DNA of 64,000 nt, from NCBI GenBank assembly GCA_024349245.1, contig JALDNG010000748.1:1-64000 (forward strand). The letters run 5' to 3'. Origin of the DNA: Neodontobutis hainanensis (lineage: Eukaryota > Chordata > Actinopteri > Gobiiformes > Odontobutidae). A model generated the notes under the pieces. It made no database searches. It saw only the letters and a program-made list of their open reading frames with translations, and was not told where the DNA came from. Shown in pieces: positions 12,039 through 26,600 of this stretch. The translations under genes and the position numbers were made by a program. Each line of letters begins with the position of its first letter. Position 1 is the stretch's first letter.

Positions 12039-13098
12039 ATGAGACAGAGTTAAATTCAAAGTAAAAATGTTGCAGAGGTATGTTTGCTATAATATGTCAA
12101 CCGAATTAACGTCTTTAAGATGTTTATATCTCAATGATATTCGATGATAGCTTGGAAAAATAGATAAAGACGAGGGAAAGGCCTTTAATAGTATAACATA
12201 GTTGGAATTTCTTCATTTAAAAGAGTAAATATACCAAAAATCTTTCGAAAGAAACTATGCTATATTTGAATCATCCATCCACAACAAAATAAATATTTGA
12301 TGACAATTTAAAAATTTAGAGCTTCTGAATTTTAACTTATCCTCATCATTCATAATTTAAATTCATAATTAAAAATGATTTTGCTCATTTACAGGTATGT
12401 TTATTTTTATCTGATGTTTATAAAATAAGTTTGTACCATCAAATTTTGACTCGTGAATTTATTGAGAAGCACCACAATAAGTCCTGAGAGTAATTTTTAA
12501 AATGTTTTAGATGCCAATGAGACTCGTCGATAGATAATAATGATTTAACTATCTTTATTAGACTTGTAAAAATAAAATTTCGAAGCTATGAATGTTTGAG
12601 ATCGTTTTTATACTTAGGATAAAAATATTAATTTTTATATAAAAGGTGGTTCAAAGGACATTTTTGTCAAATTTTAATTTTAAAAACCTCATTTATATTA
12701 AAATAAATAGGCTATTATTTCAATTTTTTCATTTATTTCGGCATGATAGGGTTATTCCTGACTGAAGATTGTTAAAAAGAATGTTTAAGTATTTTTTATA
12801 AAGTATATTTCGCATAGGAAGGGGAATCCTCGAACGGTAGCTAAAGTTACAATAGGTTACATATTTATTATGAGGGAATACAGAGGGCTCTTATCAGTTT
12901 TCATATGAAATGCCAACACTTTAGTTCCCATGAAATAAAGGATGGAGAGGTACGTTCATCCTTATTGAAAAATAGTATTTGAAATTATTTAAAGGTGAGA
13001 TTCCAAACATCCTGGTATATGAGCTTTTCATTGATACGACAGTTAAGAATTGTAAAACTGTCTTAGGAGTACTCACAAAAGTAAATAAAAAAATCTGA
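12039..13098 (+). pseudogene. decayed gene SW, copy A, unknown function
   Basis: Coding-like plus-strand pieces share position with 31,226-32,383 and 56,448-57,505. The 5' part opens ATGAGACAGAG and is riddled with stops. The middle reads KDEGKAFNS. The 3' part reads GEIPNILVYELFIDTTVKN up to the stop at 13,096. Between A and C, four differences in this 3' part are GTA/GTC, GTT/GTA, ACT/ACA (all silent in this frame) and one ACG/ATG, which supports frame and strand. In unit B the matching stretch reads RVPNVKSILSKLIKYI, which could be an N-terminal RhoGAP helix, but that is a guess. Not functional because of several stops. Confidence 0.4.
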
Positions 13099-14571
13099 GA
13101 GAAGATTCCTGATAGCTTTGAGTTATCTTTATCTACATTAAAAATATTTCAAAAAAATCCAGATTTCAACCTAATGAAAATATTTATTCGAAAAATTTAA
13201 AATATTTAAATCTTGATCTATGAAAAAATTAAAAAATATTCGTCCGAAAAAGTAATTACAAATTTAAGCGCGGTTATCATACATTTTGGATTTTAAAAAG
13301 AAATATATGGAGCACGATAAAAGTAAGAATCAAGACAAAACTATTTGTGGTTCTACGGAACACCATACACAACAATCATCGAAATTTGGTGTTAAAAATT
13401 TTTATTATTCTACGTTAATAATAGAAAACCAGTGAATTTCTATGATGCTAAATGAAGAATTTACAAAATAAATATTCTTTACACAACATCAGTAATGAGA
13501 TCAATAATATTAATATCTTTTCTAACGAATGAAGTCGATGTTTATAAGTGTGTAGGCTGTGATGATCTCATATCATCGAAGGTTCTCCAGCTTTATCACC
13601 TTACAATAGAGATATTTATAAAATTTTTATTCTTTTATTTATCAATGTTAAAATAACTTTATGTTCCATAATCTCCTTATTTAGCGTTTTTTCAATGTTT
13701 GATAGTTTTTATCCATCAAAATAAAATTAAAAAAGTAGTTCAAAGTGCAAAATATATACTATGCTTCATCTAAAAGTTTATTTAATTCTTTTAATTGAGT
13801 TATAAAATCTTCATTCAATTTTTTAATGATTACAACTTTTGCAGATGTATTTAAAAAGAATTTTTTCTCGGCAGTCATTTATTGAAATTCAACAGAGCAA
13901 GATGATTAACTTTTTCATCACAGATATTGAATAAAAACTATTTTGAAAGTAATAACTAAAACTTATCGAATAATTAAAATTAACAAGATTCGCTTCTTTA
14001 AGTGCTCTCACCCTATCTATTCTCCGAATTTTAATGGCTTCCCTATATTAAGTCATAACATACATTTTAAAAGATAATAAAGCATGATTAAAAACTAAAA
14101 TATATATTATAAAATAATCAATATGATATAACCAACAAAATATTTTAGTATAAATATATAATAATTTATGCCCCAGAAAAGAAAACTTTAAAATTTGGAG
14201 ATATCTGATCTTTTAAGAAAATTTACTTTTAAAATAGAATTAATATTTATAACAATAATTTTACGTAAAACTTCTATATATCATTACGTCACGATAATCT
14301 ATCAATTAAAAATCTATACACTAGGCCAATGACGATTTCTTTTATTTATAGAATATATATATCAACTCAAAACTACTTTCAGATTCTATCAAAAATTAAT
14401 GATTATTCATACAGTTTCAATTATAAAACTGAAAAAACTTTAGTGTTTTTCGATCAATAGAGTCATCATCAAATAAATTAATATAAGATTAAAAACAAAA
14501 ATTTAGATATAAAAATTAATCTAAAATTTTATTTCAAAGTTAATTCTCTTGACAATGATCGATTCAGATGG
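13099..14571. other. A+T-rich spacer between SW and transposase X, copy A
   Basis: No gene seen. Matches 57,506-58,969 closely. Parts near 13,360-13,450 match 32,600-32,690 in unit B. Confidence 0.6.
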
Positions 14572-15640
14572 ACTGAAATTTTTCTAAAATATTCAAATTG
14601 GTCTAGCATGATTTCTAAAAATTTTCTGGAAATTAAACCTCTCAATTCTGTTTATTTATTGGAACGCCACTAAATCACCAATTTATTTCTTACCGAAAAT
14701 ACATTTTCGATTGGGTTTTATGAATCAGGTTTATGTCGGTATGTATTCGATTCGGTAACTTGCGATTTATCCATCTATAGCCAGTCAACGATTATGATGA
14801 ATTGCATTATTCATGATCAATAGAGATATGTAGTTCCCTGTTAATGCAAGACACCATAATTTCTTGATAGATGCCTTTAAATCCTCTTCATTTATTGCGC
14901 GTTTCTTAAACCTACGGTTCAGCATTCCGTGTATTCATTTCATCAATCAATCATAGATATTTTACTGCGTCTTGCTGCCTGAAAATAAAAAAGGCAGATA
15001 ATTTGATTCACTTCTCTTGTTCTAATAACACAGAGAATCTTTATTCATTGGTAAATATAAAGTTTCTGTAATCGTTCTCTGTTTCAAAAATTCTGTACAA
15101 GTTGGCATATTTACTCTAGAATTTATAATTCTTTCACAATTTCTATGACCTGCAAATAAATGTGACTTTTTTAAGTGTAGTTAAAACTACGGAGACATCC
15201 AATCAACCATACTCGTTAAAACTTGAATGGAGAAGGTTTTTGAAACCCAGGAAGTGAGATCTTTAAGTGTTGCCATACTATGTTTATTCCCAGCATATGC
15301 ATGTAGAATTTCCTTTTCCCTCCAAATTTAATTCAGATCTTCTTTCACCTCCACGTTAACAAGGGAACATTTTCCAAATTTTAAGGTACTTTGTACAATT
15401 GAATGTACTGAGAATAATTCTCTTAAATGTAAAGATATTGATGAAAGAAATATACTCAAATGTTTTTAATACTATCTTTATATCCTCAGAATGGAGACGG
15501 ATGATATCTTATTTGGAACTGTTATTTTCGAGTCCAGTATCAACTTTTTGGGTTTTAATTGCTTTGGTATTTTTTGCAAGTTATTGTCTTGGCAACACTA
15601 ACATTCTTCATTAATGGCCAATTATTTATCGGATGTTTCA
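14572..15640 (-). pseudogene. Tc1/mariner-IS630-like transposase X, copy A, decayed
   Basis: Homologous to the better preserved minus-strand copy at 58,970-59,970. Readable remnants include the region corresponding to an NxAxIHH second-aspartate motif, the NPIENVFSV motif near the third catalytic residue, and the tail QFEYFRK at about 14,572-14,600. The family cuts and pastes DNA with a DDE catalytic triad; here the frame is broken many times. Open frames on the plus strand across this stretch (for example 15,399-15,614) are shadows. Its syntenic position in all three units shows the insertion is older than the duplications. Confidence 0.65.
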
Positions 15641-17353
15641 GTCGTTTTCGAATATTTGTTTTGTGTTTGCCATCAAAATAATTTTAATTTATTTAATGAT
15701 TAACTTGTATTGTAATAGACTATAAATATTTTTGTCTTGAAAAGATTTTTTTAAATTTCTTTTGTATTTATTTGGAAAATTACTTTATTGATGGAATAAA
15801 TTACACTATTTGTAGATAAATCAAATATATCCATATTGACTGTTAATATATTAGCATGCGACCTACGGTTGCGCATTTATAGATATAAAAATTAATAACA
15901 AATAGTGGCTAAAATTGAAATAAAATCACTCAATTTATCTGAAATTAAATATATTAAAAATGAAAATATAATTTCGAAAGAATAAATTCCAAAAATTTTT
16001 AATTTTTTATTCTATACATACACTGGATCACATTTTTCAATTTTATTGAATGTTATTTATGATAAAAATAATGAATGTGTTTGACCTTTATGGAAATTGA
16101 TCAGTGATGTTAATATAAAAATATCATAACGATTCATTGTTTATCTACGAAATAAATTTTTGGCGGGATCAAGAAAATTTTATTATTCTGAAGACTGTTA
16201 ACTACGAAATTCTTTGACAAGATTTTAATCAGTTCACTTCAAGAATTTATTTCCAAATAATTTGACCCTTCTATTGAACTATCTTTTCAGGTTTGTGCAC
16301 ATTTAGTGAAATGTAGCTTAGTTGATGCTCTGACTATTTGATTTTTTAAGCTGAGAATATTTTTCATTCTAAAAATAAAATATATTAAAATGTAAAATTT
16401 CGAAAGGATTTGTATCAACTCAGAAGGAATTCTCAGACCCTATGATTTGAGAATATATTATTTACATGAGAATTGATCTATCGATAAATTTAAAAATATT
16501 TTCTTGATTTTCATTCATAGAATAGATATGAAATATCTTCTTAGGATTTATTATGCTTTGATTGTAAACATAATCTGAGCTTAAAATTGTTATTGTAAAA
16601 GTTTAGATCATCAAGTTATTCTGACTATTATTATAATAAATTTTATCATTTTTAAAAAGATTTGACTATGACAAATGAAATTGTGATAAAAAAATGTCCA
16701 TGTGGTCGAAAAAACTTCACGCGCACGCCTAATAAATATCACTTAATCTTAAATCTTCAAATAATATTTTAATCCTCAAAATGTATGTATAATATGACCG
16801 AAGAAAAGTGATTCTTTCAAAATTTGATAAAAAGTCGTATACTATATGTGAAAAACATAGGTTTCAGATGATCATATATATTTGGCTACTCAAATCTTCA
16901 ATATCAAAATTCTTACAGTAGTTGAAGTTAATATAATAGTGCTCATTAGATCATAAAAAATTTTTATTTTATTTCACCTAAAGATCAATTAAATTGAAAT
17001 TTCTGTCAGTTTACAAGATATGTTTGAATTTTTCTATATATAAATTAAAACATCTTAACGGCGGATAATATTTGAAAAATTAAGATGTCGGGTCTAACTT
17101 CTTTAACAATTATGTTACTACATCATTTATTTAAATTTAAATAAAAATCTAGAGTGTACAATTTATATTATTTCAAATAAAATATTTAAAACTTTCTAAA
17201 TTATGATATTCATGAATAAAATAGATTTACACAATTTTTTTCATGAAAATTCGTGATTAAAATGTCATATATTTTGTGTAATTTTATTTTTGATCAATCA
17301 ATAAATTATATATGTAAATATCAAATTTTATGAGAAGCATTAAAAGTTTTTCT
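15641..17353. other. spacer with a faint Y remnant, copy A
   Basis: No open gene. About 16,290-16,480 aligns by eye, with many changes, to the small Cys-containing frame at 34,143-34,377 in unit B, so it may be a dead copy of that gene. The rest matches 59,971-61,743 in unit C. Confidence 0.45.
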
Positions 17354-17371
17354 CCATTACGAAGATTCATG
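17354..17371 (+). promoter_or_regulatory. conserved box upstream of family gene, copy A
   Basis: CCATTACGAAGATTCATG, present before all four family genes, exact at three and with small changes before the tandem copy at 39,021. It ends 25 bases before the start codon at 17,397. It may be a core promoter or start-region element; that role is inferred from conservation only. Confidence 0.45.
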
Positions 17372-17396
17372 CTTAAATACGAATTTTTTAATTCTT

Positions 17397-18609
17397 ATGA
17401 TAATATATTTTGCTTTTGCTGCTTAAATTTTATTTGACATTATCAGTGTTCAGAAAAAATATAAGAATAGAATGCAAACAGAAAACATAGCTTTTTCATT
17501 GAATTCTGAATTTCATCAACATCCCTCAGATTCTACGAATCAATCTTCAATTGCATTCAAACTTGAAACATAAAAATATTATTCTTTCAAAAGGCTAAAA
17601 CAATAAATAAACGTCATAAAAATTCGAGTAAACCTGAACAAAGCACTTTGAAAAAACGTAGTTCTATATTGGTTATTGAACAAGAAGCATATCAAGCAAA
17701 TATGAAGATCAATAGTAGCTTGTGCGTGCATATATGGTTTTAAATACATTTAAATATGATTTTATTCAAAAAGGTTGCATGGTATCTAAAAACTACAATC
17801 TAAATGAAAAAACATTTTAAAATGTAACCCGATAAATCATAATAGAGTTAAAGGTTCATTCTGAAAAATTAAAAATAAACCTGATACGACTAACACAGGA
17901 ATCAAAAGATTTTGACAAATGATTAAATCCATATTTATTACCTAATCTAAATGAAAAAGTTATCATTCACTAACAATATAGGTTCATAAGAGTTATCGAA
18001 TGTCGATTCTACTTACGATATGCTGTTTTGCAATGATGATATTCGACTTATGCGTTTAAGGAATGCCGTCCATTGGGTTTCTTGGTTGAAAATATTTGAC
18101 TCATAAATTACATTTGGATATTTAAAATCTTTTGTTTCTGATGAAAAACAGAATTCTGGATAAGATTTTTAAAGAGTTGAGCTATTTGAGAGTTTTAATA
18201 CCAGGAGTAAGGATTAGAGAAATCAAAGAATCACTACTGAACTTCCCAAAAGCTAACCGATAATTTTCGAAAGTTCCGAGAAAGTATTACCTCTGTTTTA
18301 TTTGCATCATTTAGATACACAGAGACATCTAAAGAGATTGGAATTCAAAATTATTTACTTTATCTAATGTAGAATTTAAGGAATAAAACCTTTCCAGAAC
18401 CTTATTAAATTTTATAAATTATATTTACAAAAGTAATTTTTACATAGATAACACACAAAAATGTAGGTGGTGTGGAGTACTTATTGAAATTTTAAATCTT
18501 AAAAACAGTAAAAGAATTTATAAATCAATTTATATTTTAGAAATTAGTTCGGAATTATGTTTGTGAAAACTATAACGAAGTGTGCTCGATTAATATAAAT
18601 GAGCCATAA
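17397..18609 (+). pseudogene. RhoGAP-like secreted family gene, copy A, dead
   Basis: The most decayed of four copies. The stretch around 17,460-17,560 closely matches unit C (AFSLNSEFH region). The middle is full of stops and gaps. The 3' end still reads YNEVCSIN before a stop at 18,607, in the frame used by the other copies. Relative to the unit B gene it lacks a short segment in the 3' part. Unit C resembles this copy upstream and in the 5' half but not in the 3' half. No function is possible. Confidence 0.65.
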
Positions 18610-21600
18610 ATTTATTCTATACTTTGAATATATTTAAGCTTTATACATATTTAAAAAAATTTGGCTAAATTTAAAGTGTTCGTTTTATTCTTGAATAAAT
18701 TACTCATGAATACTATGCAGTGAAAAGGTGATAACATATAAAATTAAATTTTGATAAACATTTATGCGAGTGTTAATGCACCTCATAAGTTCTTCTATTT
18801 TTAAAATTTTCTTCGTGTTTCTCTTAATTTCGAAAATAAAATTGATACTTTAGTTACTGAATCAAGAGTTAAATCATTGTTATCATAAAATTATTTATAT
18901 CTATTTATTAGAAGTATTTATATAAATATTGTTTTTAAACAGATTTACTTTAAAAAATCTCAAAATGATAAATGATCAAAGTTATATTTAATTAAATTTA
19001 AGAAAAAATTTTTTATCTTTTTAAAAATTTGCAATTTGCTGTATTTTTGTGAATTTAAAATTTATCATAAATTTTTATTGTATAAAATTTCTTAACAATT
19101 TTGAACAAAAGTCTTCAAGATACAGTTAACTGGTTGAGGATAATCAATTAACCCTATCGCCTTGAGATAAAAATTGTAGATATCAATAAATTCGGATTAT
19201 AAATGTATTTAAATTAAATGTGATATCTTTAATATATGAAGAAAATTTTATTGATATAAAGTGAATTTATCATTTTAATTTTTCCTTTGTGTTTTATTTG
19301 AGTTATTTATATTTAAAAATGTTTTAATTAAGTGAATAAAAAGATATTTCACATTATTCATGCATTTTTAAAAACATTTTATTTTAATATTTGTACACTA
19401 AAATATTTACTGATCATGAAAACTGTGAATCTCAAAAAAAATCTTATTTTGTTGAAGTCTCAGAAAATTTATAATTTTGAGGTTTAGTCTTTTTCACATG
19501 ATTTTAGATTGTTTTATAAGCTTAGTTTCATCTCAAACAGATTAATTTTACATGTTCTTGCCATAAATACACGCCTCATTTGTATTTAGAATATTAATTT
19601 TCACAAAGTTGGGAATTCTAAAAAATAAAGTGAAATAAAATACTTTTATGTTGTTATTGTATCTTAAGAATTTCAAAAATAAATTATCTTTAAGAGACTG
19701 TTAAATTTTATTGCATGCGCGTTGCTTTTGTTAAATTTGCTGTGTGCGATGTATTCATCTATATTTTTAAATTTATTGTAAATCGAAGGTAATTTAATAA
19801 ATCTTTCGAGTCGAATATATAATTCAATTTTTCTCAAATATCGCTATAATTTGTGTTTATTTTGAAGATTTTTTCTTGATATTATACGTATTATTGAATG
19901 CTACAAAAAAGATAAGATGAAAATTGATAAATCATAAATTGGTTAAATTATTTATGACAAGCGAAAGAAATAATTAGATTATTTTAATGATAAAGGAGTC
20001 TTAACTTAAAAAAATGTTAAATTTATAATGAAAAAAATTGAAGATAATTAAAATAATGTGATATCGTAATTATTAAAATTATTTTTTATGATTCCTCAAA
20101 ATACCTTTAGATATTGCTTCATAATCATTACACAAGTTATATAATTTGATATGCGTAAAAATTTTATAACAGCGATTAATCAAAGAATAATTTAAAAGTA
20201 TGAAAAAGTATTTAAAAAATTCGAAATTTATTAAATTGAAAATATATGTACATTCTCGAACTATTTTCTCGTCCTTTGCCTGTCAGCTAAGATAGTTTGT
20301 GAAAATAATATTTAAACAATCAAAGATAAAACATAAATAGTTTAATAATAAGAATTAAAAAATTTAATACATTAATATTTCATTTAATTTACAAATCATT
20401 TATATATATTTATATCAAAAATTATTATCAAGTTCAAAATTTATTTTGTTTTGTTTTTATTATAAGGTAAATTCAACATAAATACAAGGAAGTTTGGAGC
20501 ATTTGTTCAAGAATATATTGTCTCTTTGTCATTTTACATTTAGAAATATAAATAAAAATTGTGTTATGATTTTTCTAAAATCCTTAAAGTGAAGAATTGA
20601 TAATTTGAAAAATCGAAAGAATACTTGTTGATTTTAGGTTTTTAATGAATTTTTTGGTTATAAACGTTTATGCAGGTTTAAAATTTTCAATATTATTTTA
20701 ATTTTGAATTTAAGCAAATAAAATTAAATAGTTAAAGAAGCTAAATTTGTTGATCTGGCAGATGATCTTGATATAATTGATAAAAAATAATTTAATCTGT
20801 GAAATATTCAAAGATATAAAGTAAAATAAAAATACGTAATCGTATAAATTTAAGACTTGAGGTTCTAAAATCATAGTTGTGAACTTAACACCTCGATCCT
20901 TAAACATAACATTTTCGTTTTCGAATTTAAATAAATGTCAAATTACTTGATCAGTATTTCTTAATATATGAAAATGGAACAAAAAAATGAAGAATAGTAA
21001 TCAGATATTCACCTAGTATCTGCTTGAATATACAATACAAATTCAATAAATACTATACTCTTAAAATATAGAATATTTCAAAAAATAAACCTTAAGTTTA
21101 AAATCAGACAAAATTTAGTAAATGAGACACATATTTCTCATTTAATCTTTATATAGATTGATTTTTTTAATATAATGAGTAATAAGTAAATTGATCCTAT
21201 AATTAAAAAATTGGATTTCTGGTAACGACAAGACAAAAAGTGAATTGTGTATTTTATTTCTCAATTATATAAAAAATAATTTAAAGTTAACCTTTGATTA
21301 TCATCTTATGGTTTAATACACATGAATTAAATAAAAAATCTAAATAATAAAATTTAATAATACAATCATTCGAAGGAATAAAATTAAGATATGATGAAAA
21401 AGTCAACAAAAACATTCTGAAATAATATATAATCAACAAAATATTCAGAAAATGAAACATTTGCGTTTAAATTAAAACAATTTTAAGATTTTCTTTATAT
21501 TGTGTGAGCTATAACAGGTATTATCTAATCTTAAATATTATTTTCAATCAATTAAAAAAATTTGTGTCAAAGTTTATAATTATCTTAGATATATGAAACT

Positions 21601-22689
21601 GACTCAAATAGACTTTTGATTTCTATGATATTTCATGAATAAAGGAATCGTTTTTCGCTTATTTTTAAATGAACATTTTCACACAATCTCCATTCATAAT
21701 CTTCAAATTCGTTAAATATATATTTTTTAATCAACTGATTTCATAAGTTAAAGAAAGATCTTAACATATTGATAATGCAGATCTTTTACATATTTACTAA
21801 AGATAGAAAAATAAATTAAGATTTATATGCGCTTTAAATAAAAGATGATTTCAATATTTTCAAGATATTTTTTATTTAAATTGTTTAACATCAAAAAATA
21901 TTTTTCGAGTATTTTAGTTAAAATACTACAATTCAATCAACACATAAAAATTTTTAATTCACAATTTTAGATCAAAGAAAATTTGTTTTCAAAAATACTT
22001 AATAGTTAATTTATATTCGAATATTTTTAAACCATAAATTTATAAAATTGTAAAAATATCATTTTTAATTCTCATATTTCAATTAAATTATTCTAAGATT
22101 TATAGCTAAGGCAATTTGATAAATTTGATAAATCAACGAATGAATAAAAATATTTCTAAAAAGTTTGATAACATAATTTATATTAACTGTTGATTTATTT
22201 ATCTTTCTGATATGTAATTTTCATATTTTGAAATTCTGAAAAATTCGCGAACAATTTTTCTTTGAATATAAGAGGAGTAAGATGGTGAGATGTATTAAAA
22301 TCATTTTTAATTTTATTTTAAAAATAGAAAATTAAATTCACAAAATTGTAATTCTTTTATATATATTAATTTATTTATATTTTAAGCTCACAATGTTTTT
22401 TCTTAATTATTTTGGTCAAATTATAGTCAGATATATTTAATTTATCTAATCGTTTAAGAGACTAATCATGCTCTGTTCATGCGTATGTTAAGAAAATTGT
22501 TTTGATTTCATCATTTATAAGAATAATTATTAAAAACCATTAAAGACGATCAATCTTGAATCTTTAAAAAACATTATTGGCTTTGAAAAAACATGGCACT
22601 TTTGTAAAAAAAGTTGATATCTGGTTCAACGTGTGTTGAAAAGTTGAATTTTGCACACTTAAATTCAGTAGCTTATATCTCTTTTGAAC
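18610..22689. other. A+T-rich spacer
   Basis: To about 19,200 this is the decayed downstream flank of the family gene; GATAATCA near 19,140 matches 37,080 and 63,600. Beyond that I see no gene, only low-complexity frames such as 20,710-20,907 (minus), which are probably chance. Confidence 0.5.
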
Positions 22690-23620
22690 ATATGGTTGAA
22701 TATTTGACATATTTTAAAAAACCATGTGTCTAAATGCATTTAATTTGCAAGTTCTTTTTTGCAGAATATTTTTTATGGTGTTGACATTGAAAAAGTTCAA
22801 AGCACGAATTTCGCAATGTACATAATTATTCAAGTGCAGGTTAAATCTAATTCTATCCTTCGATCAGAATAATTACATGAGAGAATAAATTATAAATTTC
22901 TGACACTTATATGCTTCAAACATACATATATTTGAATAATATAGAAGCTTTGACATCCTTAAATGGTTAGATATACTATCAACTAATATATAAAATGCAT
23001 ATATTTTTCTGATTTATGAAGGATCGTTTTAGAAATCTAACAGCGAACTCCATTAAAGTTTGACTATTTCATTGTAGAACTAAATTCTAAATTCGTTAAC
23101 TTTTCCAAAATTTATGGATTTTGTGAAACCTAGAACTAACAACGATAGATTTGGTTACACTTATCTAAATAAAAATACTGATTGAATTTCAAAGAATAAT
23201 ATTTTTCTAAAGACGAGCCGGAGATAATAATCTTATATTTTCACTCATTATGCGAACTTTTGAACTCTTTTCCTCGAATGTAAAATGCAAAAATGGTTAA
23301 AAAGAATCGATAGGATCAAATTCGAAATTTAAACTTATCTGAAAAAATTGCGATGATAACAATTTGCTTTATCGTATACTATAGATAGGTTAAATTTTGT
23401 TATTCTTTCCAATCACTCATTATTATCTTATAACTTTTAGTTTTTACACGATCCTTGATTGCACAAAATCATTTTCTTATATTTGACATGACGGTAAAAT
23501 TTCATATATGATAGATGGTATGGAAATTATGTCCAAGCATCAAACCGAAGATTTTGACGCTTCAAAATCAGTTTCATTAAATGAGACATTTTCTTCGTAA
23601 TAGCCATGAATACTCATGAA
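22690..23620 (-). pseudogene. probable Mutator-like transposase remnant, older copy
   Basis: On the minus strand near 22,920-22,990 the translation AFYILVDSISNHLRMS aligns with AFLTLVDNMLDHVKMP in the remnant at 44,220-45,220, and both continue with LLYYS/FLYYS. Amino-acid similarity with diverged DNA suggests an old coding relationship. The rest is heavily decayed, and pieces such as YYEENVSFNETDFEASK near 23,540-23,600 could belong to it or to another gene. The plus-strand open frame at 23,623-23,817 is not convincing. Confidence 0.3.
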
Positions 23621-26600
23621 TAATGTTGTGCACAAAACAACCAATGACATCTGTTACTGTATCTGGTAAACCAGTCATTTATGCTTCATATCAGTTTATG
23701 CAAGTATATCTTATACTCTCAAATTTTTGGCGTTATGATTTTAATTACAAATACATTTCTCCAACGATTTCAATGTTTTTATTTATTAGTTGTTCTTTAA
23801 ATTTAATTATACGGTAAGATAAACAACTTATTCGTCAAATCTTTTTATTATGTAACACAGAAGGTATGTATTTTCGCAAATATCTCAATTAGTGGATACT
23901 TCGTCATTTCTATCTGGTTAAGTCGAATATTAATATCATTATTATAATCAAAAGGGAACATCTATGTAAATCAATTTATTTTTACAGTTATATGGGTTAA
24001 TACAGAAATATAAGATTAATTCAATTTTCAAGTTAAATTTAATTTATGAATCAAAAATTTAATATATGAATGATGATATATATCCTAGCATTGTAATAAA
24101 ATATTTTTAATATGCATGATTATTTATAGAGATGATAAATTATTCTTATACTCCTGAGTTATCGTTACACCAAATATATTTGAGATCGTATATCCAGTAT
24201 TAAATAGTTAGATGGTGGTATTAAATGTCAACATTAATAATTTCGAATAAATTAAAATAGATTAAGTAAAAAGCAGGTTTTTACAAATCATGTCAAACAT
24301 TTTTAAATATAATCATTTTTGTAACTTTTTAAACTTAATATTTCATTAATTTATTTATTTTTATATTTTCGAAAGATAAATAACAAATAAATTCAGATAA
24401 AAACATTCATTACCTATTATTAATTATCAAAATATTTTTATTCTATGTTCAACGCGTTTTAAGATATAAGTTATATATATCAGCATTTCTCTCTTGTTAA
24501 TAATTTAAAAACATCTAAGGCGTAAATGAATCCTTAAAGATTGATAAATATTGTTTGCAGAATCATTGTAAACAATGAGTATAATTTATCCATCGTTGAA
24601 TAAAACGATCCATAATTCAATTAAAAAATAGGATAAAAATTATTTTGGCAAAAAATATGTTGTAAATGACTTCGTTTGTAAAAATTAGGATAAACATATG
24701 ATTAATATATTTAGATACAGAATTTTTAATAAAATTTGAATCATAATCGTTCAAATTTAAAAGATTAAATCAAAAAATTACACAATTTCAATTGTATAAT
24801 ATTTTTACAAGAGAACTATTTATAAATTTAAGTTAAATATATCATTTTTTTGATATTTTTATTTCAATGGATACCCTAAATATCTGTAATTTATAATTTT
24901 AGGTATTTTAAATACAACTAAGACCAAAGCAAAATATTTTGGATTATCGAATAAAATTTTTTCATTGATCTTTTTGAAAAAAATTTTTTATCTCAATAAT
25001 CTGAAGGGCGTAAAATAACAAATTAAGTCACATGGTTGTAAAAATCATCTTGATAAATTTTTTCGAATTATTTTTTTAACCTAAGAATTAAGATAGTGTT
25101 TCGAAAATATTTGATTCTCTAAAAGGCAATGAGGAGAACAGATGATCTTTTAGATTTGAGTTAAATACTAATAAATTCCACGTGTATTAATGAATACTTT
25201 TTCAAAATATCTTCTCAATATCTAGAGTAAACGTTTAAATGTCGTAAAATACTCATTTGTTTAAATTCAAAAAATAAAATGACTACTCTTTTTAAAATTA
25301 TTTATGTAAACAAATTTTTCTAAAGTGAACGCACTTTTTTCGATCAATTTAGTAATTTATATCAAGAGATTGTTCATAAAATGAAAAAAATAAAATTTAA
25401 AACTAGTAAATATTGACATTATTAACTTTGAATTAAAATCTCATCAATTTGTTCAGTCGATATCATTTTTACAACTTGAACTAATTCGAACAGAAACTTT
25501 TTTATCATTGTTCGAAAGCAGCAAAAAGCTGAAAATATATCCAAAATAATTTTGATTTATTATTCTTAACCAATCATAATATCATAACTCTCAATTCAAA
25601 CTTTAGACTCAAAATTTTTGGTTATACCATGAAAACGTCGCTGTTATTTTCTTTTGATTGTTCATAAACGCTTTTTAAACAGAAAAGATTTAAAATTATA
25701 AATTGAAATTGGATAAAAAAATTTGGATAAATTTCTATGAGCCGTGTTAACCAAATTCATAATAATAAAATGTCAATGATTAACATTGTTAACATAATTA
25801 TTGTTTGAAAATAAGGCAAGAGTATTAAATTGTATGACAGCCAACCCACGAGGAAAATATCACATTCATGTCCTCTGTTACAAAACTATATTGTATTGAT
25901 CCTACTTTGTAATTAAAATATCTAACCATGGTCTACTTATTTAATTGAGGATAAATATTTTATAAATTAACTCGATTGAAATTATTTTATTTCAAATCGA
26001 TGATCTCTATGGAACGAAAAAGAAATTTTGATCTTTTTTTGAGATAGATGAGTTTCTTTTGTCATTTATATTAAATTTTACAAAACTAAATATGAAAATA
26101 TAAACATTAAACTTCCATAATAATTTAAATATTTCTTTCGAGAGTTCAAACATGGTATGTTATATTTTTAAAAATCTCCCAAACAGAGAATAAAGAAAAC
26201 GTTTAAATGATAGGTTGACATTAAATATAAAATAATTAACTTTAACGAGATAATGTTCAAAAGACATATTTTAAAGCAAACCTGATAAAATATAACTGAT
26301 GATGAGTACATTTTGATGTTTTATTTTCCAAAATGATTAAATAGGTAACTAAATAATGACAATATTATTTGATACCTATCATTGTAATATCATATCAAAA
26401 ATCAAATTAATCTAATTTATGATATTTTAAAATCAATACGACCATTTTTATATGCCACCAAATGAGAACCTTTAAATGATCCCTTTACTTTTATGATATA
26501 ACATCCAAATTCACTTTTAATTTCATCGATTTCTCTTTGAAAACATTTCAGTGAATTTATTCAATAAATAGTTTCGATTTTTAATTTTTGATTTGAAGGT

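Larger units (their letters stand above)
2767..19200. repeat. large segmental duplication, unit A
   Basis: Aligns with 47,190-64,000. Matching landmarks: 2,767/47,190 (retrotransposon left end), 6,833/51,248 (its right end), 12,039/56,448 (SW gene) and 17,371/61,761 (box before the family gene). The offsets are 44,423, 44,415, 44,409 and 44,390, so net length has changed by only about 33 bases across 14.6 kb. Similarity is high through the transposase region, then falls from the family gene onward, where unit C is closer to unit B. The right limit of about 19,200 is approximate, because the flank downstream of the family gene is recognisable but strongly decayed. Confidence 0.85.

Noticed and set aside
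15399..15614. A 71-codon plus-strand frame with a hydrophobic stretch
   Set aside because: It lies over the minus-strand transposase remnant of unit A, and the frame is not kept in unit C.
23623..23817. A 64-codon plus-strand frame
   Set aside because: Low-complexity second half; the minus strand reads a more coding-like segment (YYEENVSFNETDFE) next to it. No homologous frame elsewhere in the window.
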